This document shows, piece by piece, positions 37,725-45,627 of a DNA stretch of 64,000 nucleotides. This DNA comes from Pseudomonas sp. GTDB taxonomy: Bacteria > Pseudomonadota > Gammaproteobacteria > Pseudomonadales > Pseudomonadaceae. How positions within the stretch are numbered: the first letter of the stretch is position 1; each line of letters starts with the position of its first letter. The position numbers and the translations under genes were made by a program. Location of the stretch: assembly GCA_030656145.1 (NCBI GenBank), contig JAUSOF010000036.1, positions 1 through 64,000 on the forward strand, given 5' to 3'. The notes beneath the pieces are model-generated. The model saw only the letters and a program-made list of their open reading frames with translations. It searched no databases and had not been told where the DNA came from.

Positions 37725-39056
37725 TTACAGACTGGCCTGCGGCGTGAGCGGTAGCTGCAAGCTGGCGCTGAAGCCACCTTCGGGGTGATTGGTCAGGACG
37801 AGGCGGCCGCCGTGGCGCTCTGCGGCGCGGCGTGCAATTGCCAGACCCAGGCCATGCCCTGGTGAGTCTTGCCCAGGTGCGCGGAAGAAGGGCTCGCCCA
37901 GCCGGGTCAGGTATTCGCCAGCAACGCCCGGTCCGTGGTCGCGTACGCTGAGGCATAACTCGTCGCCTTGATACTCGGCCTTGAGCTCAATCGGTTGGCC
38001 TGCCGGGTTGAAGCGCACGGCATTGCGCAGTAGGTTATCCAGCGCTCGCTCGAGCATATCCGGCCAGCCGTACAGGCTCACCCCTGGCTCCAGTCCGATC
38101 TCGACCCGTTGCTCTGGGGTGTTGAATTGTGCCTCTTCCTGCAGCTTGCGCAGCAGTGTGGCAAGGTCGACCGGTTGCGCTGCACCAGGGTCGGCGTCGA
38201 GACGGGCGAGGGCGAGAATTTCGCTGATCAAGGTTTCCAAACGGTCGCATTCGCGCGCCAGGCGCGGCCAGAGCTTGTCCCGTTGGTCGGAATCAGCGCG
38301 CTCGGCCAGTGCCAAGGCGATGCGCAAACGCGCCAGGGGTGAGCGCAGTTCGTGTGACACATCACGCAGCAACTGGCGCTGACTGCCTATCAACCCTTGC
38401 AGGCGTGCACCCATGCGGTTGAAGTCGCGGGCCAACACGCCCAGTTCGTCCCGTCTATTGGCCAGGCGGGCCAGGCTGTTTTGCTGGTAGGCGGTCTGGC
38501 CGAGGTCATGTACGGCGCCGCGCAGGCGGTTCAGTGGGCGGGTAATGGACAGCGTCACCAGCAGGCTGAGCAGGGTCAGTACAACCAGTGCGATGGCCAG
38601 TGCGCTGAGCGGCCAGAGCAGGCTGCCTCGGTGCCAGGCGGCCAGTTCCGGGTGAGGGATGCGGTAAACAAACAGGTAGGTTTCGCCGCTCTGAGGGCTG
38701 CTGTAGTCGGTGGTCAGGCGGCGCCAGGGTAGGCGTTTGTCATTCTTCTGACGTGCCTCGAAGGCGGCCGCGCGCGGTGGGAAAGTCCCCCTGACCAGGG
38801 CTTGGCCGTTGTCATCGAGCACTTGTACGTTAAGGCGCGACACATCTTTGCGTTGCTCGAGATAGGCCTGAGCGGCAGCCGCACCATGCTCTTCATAGCG
38901 GCGGGTCCAGGTTTCGGCCAGCCCATTCAGGGCCGGATGCTGGCTGAGAATCCAGGCATCCTGGTTCAGTACTCGCCCCAGCAGCATGGACAGCCCTGCA
39001 ACCAGGGCAAGGGCGAGCCAGAAACTGGCCAAAATGCGCCAGAACAATGAACGCAC
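37725..39056 (-). CDS. cpxA: Sensor histidine kinase, CpxA-like
   Basis: 443 residues from GTG 39056 with GAGGAG well placed upstream; the frame extends to a TTG at 39089 that lies in the terminator. Helix 1 is at ~9-30, the periplasmic sensor at ~31-147, helix 2 at ~148-171, then HAMP, the phosphoacceptor H235 (DVSHELRSPL), and the ATP lid with N-box DNLLRNAVRFN and G-boxes DHGPG and GHGLGLAI. With the regulator at 39700 and the CpxP-like gene between, it forms a Cpx-type envelope stress module. In P. aeruginosa the kinase is also called CpxS. Confidence 0.85.
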   Translation of the reverse strand: MRSLFWRILASFWLALALVAGLSMLLGRVLNQDAWILSQHPALNGLAETWTRRYEEHGAAAAQAYLEQRKDVSRLNVQVLDDNGQALVRGTFPPRAAAFEARQKNDKRLPWRRLTTDYSSPQSGETYLFVYRIPHPELAAWHRGSLLWPLSALAIALVVLTLLSLLVTLSITRPLNRLRGAVHDLGQTAYQQNSLARLANRRDELGVLARDFNRMGARLQGLIGSQRQLLRDVSHELRSPLARLRIALALAERADSDQRDKLWPRLARECDRLETLISEILALARLDADPGAAQPVDLATLLRKLQEEAQFNTPEQRVEIGLEPGVSLYGWPDMLERALDNLLRNAVRFNPAGQPIELKAEYQGDELCLSVRDHGPGVAGEYLTRLGEPFFRAPGQDSPGHGLGLAIARRAAERHGGRLVLTNHPEGGFSASLQLPLTPQASL

Positions 39057-39075
39057 GGGTGACTCCTCATTAATG

Positions 39076-39106
39076 AAAAAACCCACCAAGCCGGAGCTTG
39101 ATGGGT
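39076..39106 (-). terminator. Intrinsic terminator between the CpxP-like gene and the kinase gene
   Basis: Read on the minus strand, ACCCATCAAGC pairs with GCTTGGTGGGT around a four-base loop and runs into TTTTTTC. It lies 29 bp after the CpxP-like stop and just before the kinase ribosome-binding site, so it should separate or attenuate the kinase from the CpxP-like transcript. Confidence 0.8.
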
Positions 39107-39134
39107 GGGGTGGATCAGGAGCAGCCGGTTACCG

Positions 39135-39569
39135 TCATTCGGCCTTGGCGGCCTGCTCGGCTTTCCATGCGTTGAACGCTGCGCGCTCGGCGCGGCGTTC
39201 CTGCATGTTCTTCTGGTGCTCGTCGAAGGCCTTCTGCTGTTCGGGTTTGAGCAGGTTGCGAATGGCGCTGTGCTGCTTGTCCCTGGAGGCTTTCAGCTCA
39301 TCCTGCATGGCCTTCTGTTCGGCGGCCGGTAGTTTTTCCAGGTAGCGTTGGTTGATTTCGTGGCGGCTTTTCATCTGATCGCCCATCAGCTTGCGGATTT
39401 CACGGTGTTGCTCTTTGCTCAAGTCGAGGTCTTTGAACATCCGCGAACCGTGCTTGTCGCCGTGCCCGCCATGGTGGCCGCCGCCGTGATACGAGCCGCC
39501 TTCAGGCATGGCCATGGCCAGCGTTGGCAGCGTCAGTGTGAGTAACAGGGCGGTGAGAGTCTTGCGCAT
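39135..39569 (-). CDS. CpxP/Spy-like periplasmic chaperone
   Basis: 144 residues: signal peptide (MRKTLTALLLTLTLPTLAMA), a His/Gly-rich stretch (29-41) that could bind metal, then a helical region with the LTxxQ-type pattern LDLSKEQHREIRKLM and LLKPEQQKAFDEH. CpxP/Spy proteins bind unfolded periplasmic proteins or restrain the sensor kinase. A candidate CpxR site lies 84-99 bp upstream, so it is likely a target of its own module. Confidence 0.87.
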   Translation of the reverse strand: MRKTLTALLLTLTLPTLAMAMPEGGSYHGGGHHGGHGDKHGSRMFKDLDLSKEQHREIRKLMGDQMKSRHEINQRYLEKLPAAEQKAMQDELKASRDKQHSAIRNLLKPEQQKAFDEHQKNMQERRAERAAFNAWKAEQAAKAE

Positions 39570-39652
39570 GGTGTGTCTCCTTGTCTCGATGCCGGTTAGT
39601 TACCGGATGCGCCCAGTCTAGAGCGGTCAAGGTCAAGAGCCGTCAGGCGAGG

Positions 39653-39668
39653 GTAAAGCTTGCGTAAA
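39653..39668. promoter_or_regulatory. Candidate CpxR binding site
   Basis: Two GTAAA motifs, at 39653-39657 and 39664-39668, repeat with an 11-bp period. That is one helical turn, as in known CpxR sites. The site lies in the 130-bp gap upstream of the CpxP-like gene, in reverse orientation to it. A single GTAAA on the other strand sits at 39686-39690. Confidence 0.55.
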
Positions 39669-39699
39669 GGCGCGCGAAGTATGGCTTTACCCGGCGATC

Positions 39700-40377
39700 T
39701 CAGGCGCTGTAGTAGTAGCCGCGGCTGCGTAAAGCAAGAATGCGTGGGCGTCCATCCGGATGCGGGCCGAGTTTCTTGCGCAGGTTGCTGACGTGCATGT
39801 CCAGGCTGCGGTCATACAGGGTCAGCTTGCGGCCCAACGCCAGTTGCGCCAGCTCCTGCTTACCCACGGGTTCGCCGGGCTGTTGCAGCAGTGTTTCGAG
39901 CAGGCGACTTTCTGACAGGGTGAGAATGACCTCATGTTCGCCGATCGTCGCCACGCCACGGGCTTGGCTGAAGCACAAGTCGCCCAGTTGCAGTTGGCTG
40001 GTCACCGTCGGGTGCACGCTGCGCCGCAATACGGCGCGCAGGCGGGCGGTCAACTCGCGGGGGTCGCAGGGCTTGGCCAGATAATCGTCGGCGCCAAGTT
40101 CAAGACCCAGGATGCGATCCAGCGGCTCTCCCCTGGCGGAGAGCATCAGCACTGGCAGCTCCGGGTAGTCACTGCGTAACTGCTTGAGTAATTCCAGGCC
40201 GCTGCCGTCGGGCAGCATCACATCGAGTATCACCGCGTCGGGTGTCTGGTTGGCCAAGGCCAGGCGTGCACTGCTGCCATCATGGCAGGCGCTGACCTGG
40301 AAGCCTTCCTGCTCCAGCCAACTGGTCAGTAGCTCGCAGAGTTCGATGTCGTCGTCGATCAGGAGAAGAGCGCTCAT
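39700..40377 (-). CDS. cpxR: Response regulator, CpxR-like (OmpR family)
   Basis: 225 residues. The receiver domain (1-~120) has the acidic pair D9-D10, phosphoacceptor D52, S80 and K102. The winged-helix domain (~130-225) ends in LDMHVSNLRKKLGP...LRSRGYYY, typical of OmpR/CpxR. The upstream gene on the same strand ends only seven bases before, so they are probably co-transcribed. In P. aeruginosa the matching regulator is called CpxR and controls envelope stress and efflux genes. Confidence 0.88.
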   Translation of the reverse strand: MSALLLIDDDIELCELLTSWLEQEGFQVSACHDGSSARLALANQTPDAVILDVMLPDGSGLELLKQLRSDYPELPVLMLSARGEPLDRILGLELGADDYLAKPCDPRELTARLRAVLRRSVHPTVTSQLQLGDLCFSQARGVATIGEHEVILTLSESRLLETLLQQPGEPVGKQELAQLALGRKLTLYDRSLDMHVSNLRKKLGPHPDGRPRILALRSRGYYYSA

Positions 40378-40384
40378 ACTAAAT

Positions 40385-40783
40385 TCAGTTTATCCACTCA
40401 CGCCGTGAACGACGATTACCGCGCAGCAATGCGCCGAGAATGACGCCCAGCAGTGCGGCGCCGGCACCCACGACAAACCATTGTTGTTGATCGCCGAGCA
40501 GCGGCTTGGGCGCATCGGCCTGGGTTTTCTTCAATTGCAGCTTGAGGCGTTGGTTTTCCTGGCGCAGGCGCTGTAATTGCGCATTTTCGCGCTCGCCCCC
40601 GCTGGCTTGCAGTTCTGCACCCAAGGCTTCGCGCTGCAGCTCACTGGTGGCCAGGCGCTGTTGGAGGGCATCAATCTGTGCCTGCTCTGCAGTGGCGGTG
40701 GAGGCTGGCGGGTTTTGCTCAGCATAGGTAACAAGCGGCAGCAGCAACAGCGCAAACAACAAAGACCGCGGGCCTGGTCGCAT
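40385..40783 (-). CDS. Membrane-anchored coiled-coil protein, YgiM-like without SH3 domain
   Basis: 132 residues: a signal peptide (ends near TYA/EQN), a Gln/Glu/Leu-rich coiled coil (~30-85), one transmembrane helix (WFVVGAGAALLGVILGALL) and a basic tail RNRRSRREW. The coiled coil, helix and basic tail match the C-terminal half of YgiM/TIGR04211 proteins, but the N-terminal SH3b domain is missing. It directly precedes cpxR, which suggests an envelope sensing or surface role. Function not established. Confidence 0.75.
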   Translation of the reverse strand: MRPGPRSLLFALLLLPLVTYAEQNPPASTATAEQAQIDALQQRLATSELQREALGAELQASGGERENAQLQRLRQENQRLKLQLKKTQADAPKPLLGDQQQWFVVGAGAALLGVILGALLRGNRRSRREWIN

Positions 40784-40839
40784 CGGAACTCCTGTGTCCT
40801 ATTGGATCGTAAGGGGAGAGCTGCAGTGGCTGGTGCGTA

Positions 40840-41139
40840 TTAAGGCAGTACCAGCTTGAATGGCTTGACCTGCACCGAGGCATAGACGCCCGCTGCGCGG
40901 TAAGGGTCGGCATCGGCCCAGCTCGTGGCTGCCGCCAGTGAGTCGAACTCGGCAACGATCAGGCTGCCGGAAAAGCCTGCCGCGCCCGGGTCCGTACTGT
41001 CTATGGCAGGATGCGGGCCGGCAAGAATCAGGCGGCCTTCGCTTTTCAGCTGCTCCAGCCGGGCGACATGTGCAGGGCGGGCCGCCAGACGGTTTTCCAG
41101 GGAGTTTTCAACATCGGTTGCGATAATGGCGTAAAGCAT
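40840..41139 (-). CDS. YciI-like protein
   Basis: 99 residues of the YciI family (ferredoxin-like fold). Typical features are the N-terminal strand MLYAIIATD, the R-x2-H ([11 protein letters not shown]), [10 protein letters not shown], and the D-P-Y pair ([12 protein letters not shown]). Related enzymes include dehydrochlorinases; this member's substrate is unknown. AAGGATTGAG lies just before ATG 41139. Confidence 0.9.
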   Translation of the reverse strand: MLYAIIATDVENSLENRLAARPAHVARLEQLKSEGRLILAGPHPAIDSTDPGAAGFSGSLIVAEFDSLAAATSWADADPYRAAGVYASVQVKPFKLVLP

Positions 41140-41476
41140 CTCAATCCTTAATGGCCGGTTGCGAGTTGTTATTAATGCAGAAAAGCAGCATGGACTGACA
41201 AAGTCGAGAAATTGTTTGGCGATTTGTTGAACGTTATCCGCTTGGCGCCCCGTTGCACATACAGCGAGTAGTGACGGTAGTCTCGTCTCAGGATGCGCCT
41301 GGCGTCAGACGCTGGAAGTCTCCGGCCACATGCTCGTGAATGAGTGTCTAACGCGTTTTTTTTGCCCTGAGAACGGGCATTTACTTCTCATGATTCAACG
41401 GTTTATTAGTGATGTCAGCAAGAGTTCGCCAGTGTCGGCATAATAACAAACATAAATTACCGAGAAAGCGCTCCTT
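41140..41476. other. 337-bp divergent intergenic region
   Basis: Separates yciI-like (minus) from the PHP gene (plus), so it should hold two promoters. On the minus strand a TTGTCA about 60 bp before the yciI start is a possible -35. GCCC/GGGC at about 41361-41378 forms a short hairpin next to a run of eight T. No gene or known repeat is visible. Confidence 0.4.
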
Positions 41477-42340
41477 ATGGATGTTGATTTGCATTGTCAC
41501 AGCACCGCCTCAGACGGTGCGCTCGCACCTGCTGTGGTGGTTGCGCGGGCATATGAACGTGGTGTGCGGCTATTGGCACTGACCGATCACGACACCCTCG
41601 AAGGCCAAGACGAGGCACGTGCTGCGGCCCTTGCGCTGGATATGCAACTGGTCAACGGCATCGAGCTGTCCTGCACCTGGGGCGGTGCCACCATTCATGT
41701 GCTCGGTTATGCCTTTCGCAGCGACGCGCCGGCGTTACTCCAGGCGATTGCCGACCTGCATGAGGGGCGCTGGCTGCGCGCGGCCGAAATCAGTAAGCGT
41801 CTGGACAATAAAGGCATGCCTGGTGCGCTGGAAGGCGCGCGCGCGGTGCAGCAGGAGTTGGGCGACAGCGGTAACGCCCCGGCCCGGCCGCACTTTGCCG
41901 AATTCATGGTGCGCGCCGGTCATGTCAAGGACCGCGCCGAAGCCTTCCGCAAGTGGCTCGGGTCGGGCAAGTTAGGTGATGTCAAACAGCATTGGCCGAC
42001 GTTGCAGCAAGCCGTTGAGACCTTGCTGCAGGCGGGGGGCTTGATCAGCCTGGCGCACCCGTGGCAGTACGACTTTACTCGTAGTAAGCGCCGCAAATTG
42101 ATCGCCGACTATGCCGCTGCCGGTGGCCATGCGCTTGAGGTGGTCAACGGTATGCAGCCAGCCGAACAGGTTGGTGGCTTGGCTATTCTGGCCCGCGAAT
42201 TCGGTCTGCTGGCAAGTGCCGGCAGTGACTTTCATGCACCTGGCGACTGGTCTGAACTGGGTATGTACCGCCCGGTACCCGAAGACTTGTCGCCCCTTTG
42301 GGCGCGTTTCCAGCATGTCCAGCAGCCTACTGCAAGTTGA
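41477..42340 (+). CDS. rnm: PHP-domain phosphoesterase (YciV/RNase AM-like)
   Basis: 287 residues. PHP metal motifs are clear: DLHCHSTASDG at 4-14, LTDHDTLEG, and ISLAHPWQYDF, with a final SDFHAPG. In E. coli the homologue YciV (Rnm, RNase AM) hydrolyses 3',5'-nucleotide bisphosphates and trims RNA 5' ends. It lies directly before the yciO-like gene, the same order as in E. coli, which supports this over other PHP phosphatases. Confidence 0.85.
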   Translation: MDVDLHCHSTASDGALAPAVVVARAYERGVRLLALTDHDTLEGQDEARAAALALDMQLVNGIELSCTWGGATIHVLGYAFRSDAPALLQAIADLHEGRWLRAAEISKRLDNKGMPGALEGARAVQQELGDSGNAPARPHFAEFMVRAGHVKDRAEAFRKWLGSGKLGDVKQHWPTLQQAVETLLQAGGLISLAHPWQYDFTRSKRRKLIADYAAAGGHALEVVNGMQPAEQVGGLAILAREFGLLASAGSDFHAPGDWSELGMYRPVPEDLSPLWARFQHVQQPTAS

Positions 42341-42353
42341 ACAGGGAGTTAGT

Positions 42354-42980
42354 GTGAGTCAATTTTTCCAGGTGCACCCGGAAAACCCACAGCTGCGCCT
42401 GATCAAACAGGCGGTGGAGATCATCAGAGCCGGCGGCGTGGTGATTTATCCCACCGATTCGTCCTATGCGCTCGGCTGCCATATTGGCGACAAGAATGCG
42501 GTGGAGCGTATTCGCCGTTTACGCCAACTGGACGATAAACACAATTTCACCCTGGTTTGCCGTGACCTGTCGCAGATCGGCCTGTTCGCCAAGGTCGATA
42601 CAGGGGCTTTTCGTTTGTTGAAGAGCCATACGCCGGGGCCCTACACCTTCATTCTCAGTGCTACGCGCGAAGTGCCGCGCATGCTGTTGCACCCCAAGCG
42701 CCGCACCATCGGTTTACGGGTGCCCAATCACCCGATTGCCCAGGCGTTGCTGAGTGAGCTTGGCGAGCCATTGATGAGCGTCAGCCTGATTCTGCCGGGC
42801 GAAACGCTACCGATGAGCGACCCTTACGAAATGCGTCAGATCCTGGAGCACCAGGTCGACCTTATCATCGATGGTGGTTTTGGCGGGTTGGAGGCTTCGA
42901 CCGTGATCAACCTGGCCGATGACGAGCCACAAATCATTCGTGTCGGCTGTGGCGACCCTACACCTTTCGGCGAGGTTTAA
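42354..42980 (+). CDS. YciO-like Sua5/YrdC-family protein
   Basis: 208 residues from GTG 42354, with CAGGGAG upstream; the longer frame lies in the PHP gene. The YrdC fold is shown by GGVVIYPTDSSYALGCHIGDKNAVERI, KRRTIGLRVPNHPIAQALL, and PLMSVSLILPG. YrdC/TsaC makes threonylcarbamoyl-AMP for tRNA t6A; YciO is its less active relative. Pairing with the PHP gene suggests YciO rather than TsaC. Its stop codon is inside a hairpin loop. Confidence 0.87.
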   Translation: MSQFFQVHPENPQLRLIKQAVEIIRAGGVVIYPTDSSYALGCHIGDKNAVERIRRLRQLDDKHNFTLVCRDLSQIGLFAKVDTGAFRLLKSHTPGPYTFILSATREVPRMLLHPKRRTIGLRVPNHPIAQALLSELGEPLMSVSLILPGETLPMSDPYEMRQILEHQVDLIIDGGFGGLEASTVINLADDEPQIIRVGCGDPTPFGEV

Positions 42981-42997
42981 GAGCCTCGCCGAAAGGT
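42962..42997. terminator. 14-bp perfect hairpin over the yciO stop codon
   Basis: ACCTTTCGGCGAGG pairs exactly with CCTCGCCGAAAGGT around an eight-base loop that holds the stop codon. No T-run follows on either strand. Lying between convergent genes, it may stabilise mRNA ends or terminate weakly in both directions. Confidence 0.55.
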
Positions 42998-43017
42998 TCG
43001 GTATGCCATTTTCCCTG

Positions 43018-43362
43018 CTACAGAATCAATACCAGCAGCAGGGCAACCAGCAGGATGATGACGAAGTCGCTACCACTGAGCGCGCCCGCTGCCGGCGAAG
43101 CGTCAATCCGCTGCGCCAGAGTGGCGACTTCCGCAGGTGTCAGGGCATCCACCCGGCTGCGGGCCAGGGCCGCGGGGACATCCATGGCCTGTAGGCGCTC
43201 CTCGACGTCGGCGCGGTTGAGAAACTCACTGACTTTGTCGCGATCAGCCTGGGTGGTCTGTTCGGCGATTACGTCCTGTGTGGTGATCATCGTGGCATGT
43301 ACGGCTGGCTGCGCCACGAGCAGCAGTAAGGCGATAGCCAAGGTTAGGGCGGGGGTTTTCAT
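43018..43362 (-). CDS. PA2779-family small membrane protein
   Basis: 114 residues: signal peptide (MKTPALTLAIALLLLVAQPAVHA), a helical middle (TTQADRDKVSEFLNRADVEERLQAMDVP), and a C-terminal membrane helix (DFVIILLVALLLVLIL). This is the PA2779 family. In P. aeruginosa it is, as I recall, next to the PA2778 cysteine peptidase, which is not present here. GAGGATC lies before ATG 43362. Function unknown. Confidence 0.85.
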   Translation of the reverse strand: MKTPALTLAIALLLLVAQPAVHATMITTQDVIAEQTTQADRDKVSEFLNRADVEERLQAMDVPAALARSRVDALTPAEVATLAQRIDASPAAGALSGSDFVIILLVALLLVLIL

Positions 43363-43563
43363 GTTGTGATCCTCGACGAGTGGCCGGGGTTCGCGTCAAG
43401 CCTTGCACTGCTGCTGGCGCGCAGTCCTGCTGCCCATACTGGCCGGGCAGCTTCATTACGTGAGACCGGCTTTTTGCCCCAGCGGTTCATGTGTCGTTTT
43501 TTCCGCGCCCGCTTCGTGCCTCGCTATACTCCGCCCCTTGTTGATTCGCGTAGGTAACCCGGT

Positions 43564-44778
43564 TTGAGCCTTGTTGATTCCGAACGTCGTGTGCTCTCAG
43601 GTATGCGCCCCAGTGGCCGTTTACACCTTGGTCATTATCATGGCGTGTTGAAGAGCTGGATCAAGTTGCAGCACGAGTACGAGTGCTTTTTTTGCATTGT
43701 TGACTGGCATGCACTGACAACCAGCTATCAGGATGCTGGGCAAATATCCCAGCATGTCATGGACATGGCGGTAGATTGGCTGGCTGCCGGGGTCAGTCCA
43801 AGTTCTGCGACCATGTTCATTCAGTCGCAAGTGCCAGAGCACGCCGAGCTGCATCTGCTGCTGTCGATGATCTGTCCGCTCAGTTGGCTGGAGCGGGTGC
43901 CGTCCTACAAGGAGCAGCAAGACCGGTTGCCAGGGCGCGAGCTCGCCACCTATGGTTTTCTAGGTTATCCATTGCTGCAGGCTGCCGATATCCTGCTGTA
44001 CCGGGCCGGCGTGGTGCCGGTTGGGGCCGATCAATTGGCACACATCGAGTTCGCTCGCGAAGTGGCTCGACGTTTCAATCATTTATACGGACGTGAGCCA
44101 GGCTTTGAACTGAAAGCCGAGGCGGCGATTCGCAAGCTAGGCAAGAAAACCGCCACGCTTTACAACAACCTGCGCAAGGCCTATCAACAGCAAGGCGATG
44201 TCGAGGCCCTGGAAACTGCTCGAGCACTGCTCAAGGAGCAGCAGAGCATCATTATCGGCGATAAAGAGCGTCTGTTCGGTTATCTGGAGGGCGGCGGCAA
44301 GGTGTTGTTGCCTGAGCCGGGACCGTTGCTCAGTGAGGTGCCCAAGTTGCCGGGGCTTGATGGCGGCAAAATGTCCACGTCCAGCGGCAATGCCATTTTT
44401 CTGCGTGATAGCAGTGCCGAGGTCGAAGAAAAGATCAGGCGTATGCCCACTGACCCTGCGCGGGTGCGCCGTGATGACCCCGGTAATCCGGCCCATTGCC
44501 CGGTGTGGCAGTTGCACGAGGTGTACACCCGTGAAGAAGCCCGTGGCGCGCTGCAGCATGGGTGCAAGAGTGCCAGCATCGGTTGCCTGGACTGCAAGGG
44601 GCCATTGATCGAGGCGGTGCAAAAAGAGCTGCAGCCTTTGCAGGCACGCGCTGCTGATTACCAGGACAGCCCAGAGTTGTTGCGCAGCATTCTTGCCGAG
44701 GGCGCTGAACGTGCACGCAATGAAGCCCGGGAAACATTGACCGAGGTGCGCTTGGCCTTGGGTCTGAATTACCGCTGA
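43564..44778 (+). CDS. trpS: Tryptophanyl-tRNA synthetase
   Basis: 404 residues. It charges tRNA-Trp. The class I signatures are H-L-G-H near residue 21 and K-M-S-T-S (GGKMSTSSG). An insertion of several tens of residues before the KMSTS loop (DKERLFGYLEGGGKVLLPEP) makes it longer than the ~335-residue E. coli type and fits the long TrpRS form of some gamma-proteobacteria. The start is TTG 43564 without a good Shine-Dalgarno; a later internal start would remove part of the fold. Confidence 0.93.
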   Translation: MSLVDSERRVLSGMRPSGRLHLGHYHGVLKSWIKLQHEYECFFCIVDWHALTTSYQDAGQISQHVMDMAVDWLAAGVSPSSATMFIQSQVPEHAELHLLLSMICPLSWLERVPSYKEQQDRLPGRELATYGFLGYPLLQAADILLYRAGVVPVGADQLAHIEFAREVARRFNHLYGREPGFELKAEAAIRKLGKKTATLYNNLRKAYQQQGDVEALETARALLKEQQSIIIGDKERLFGYLEGGGKVLLPEPGPLLSEVPKLPGLDGGKMSTSSGNAIFLRDSSAEVEEKIRRMPTDPARVRRDDPGNPAHCPVWQLHEVYTREEARGALQHGCKSASIGCLDCKGPLIEAVQKELQPLQARAADYQDSPELLRSILAEGAERARNEARETLTEVRLALGLNYR

Positions 44779-44799
44779 GCAGGGGTTGGGTAAATCGCT

Positions 44800-45627
44800 A
44801 TGTACAGTCAGTCACCTGATTCACCCGCAGACAACCAAGCCGGCGCTCAGCAAGAGCTGCCGTTCGCGTTGGTATACGGTCGCGCGGTGACCGAGATGCC
44901 CCTTGATTTATATATTCCGCCGGATGCGCTGGAGGTCTTTCTCGAGGCCTTCGAGGGGCCTCTGGACCTGCTGCTCTACCTGATCCGCAAGCAGAATATC
45001 GATGTGCTGGACATTCCTGTGGCGGAAATCACCCGCCAGTACATGGGCTATGTCGAGTTGATGCAGACGGTGCGCCTGGAGCTGGCCGCCGAATACCTGG
45101 TGATGGCAGCGATGCTTGCCGAGATCAAGTCGCGCATGCTGCTGCCGCGCTCGAGCGAGGCCCTGGAGGAAGAAGACGATCCGCGCGCCGAGCTGATTCG
45201 CCGTCTGCAGGAATACGAGCGCTACAAAGCTGCTGCCGAAGGTCTCGATAGGTTGCCGCGGGTTGGCCGCGACCTCACTGTGCCGCGCCTGGATGCGCCT
45301 CAGGCGCAGGCGCGCAAGCTACTGCCAGAGGTTAATCTGGAGGAGCTGTTGCTGTCGATGGCGCAGGTGCTGCGCCGCGCGGATATGTTTGAAAGTCACC
45401 AGGTCAGTCGCGAGACGCTGTCGACGCGCGAGCGTATGAGCGAGGTGCTGGAGCGCCTCAAAGGCGGCGCTTTCGTGCCCTTTGTCGAACTCTTCACGGC
45501 CGAGGAGGGGCGCCTGGGTGTGGTGGTGACCTTTATGGCAGTGCTCGAGCTGATCAAGGAATCGCTGGTCGAGTTGGTGCAAAACGAAGCCTTTGGACCT
45601 ATCCACGTGCGTGCGCGAGCTGAATGA
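44800..45627 (+). CDS. scpA: Segregation and condensation protein A
   Basis: 275 residues. ScpA is the kleisin subunit that links SMC heads in chromosome condensation. The kleisin N-motif FEGPLDLLLYLIRKQNIDVLDIPVAEITRQY and the winged-helix C-end LAVLELIKESLVELVQNEAFGPI are clear. The ~35 extra N-terminal residues are typical of Pseudomonas. It is coupled to scpB by an ATGA overlap and lies 21 bp after trpS. Confidence 0.95.
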   Translation: MYSQSPDSPADNQAGAQQELPFALVYGRAVTEMPLDLYIPPDALEVFLEAFEGPLDLLLYLIRKQNIDVLDIPVAEITRQYMGYVELMQTVRLELAAEYLVMAAMLAEIKSRMLLPRSSEALEEEDDPRAELIRRLQEYERYKAAAEGLDRLPRVGRDLTVPRLDAPQAQARKLLPEVNLEELLLSMAQVLRRADMFESHQVSRETLSTRERMSEVLERLKGGAFVPFVELFTAEEGRLGVVVTFMAVLELIKESLVELVQNEAFGPIHVRARAE

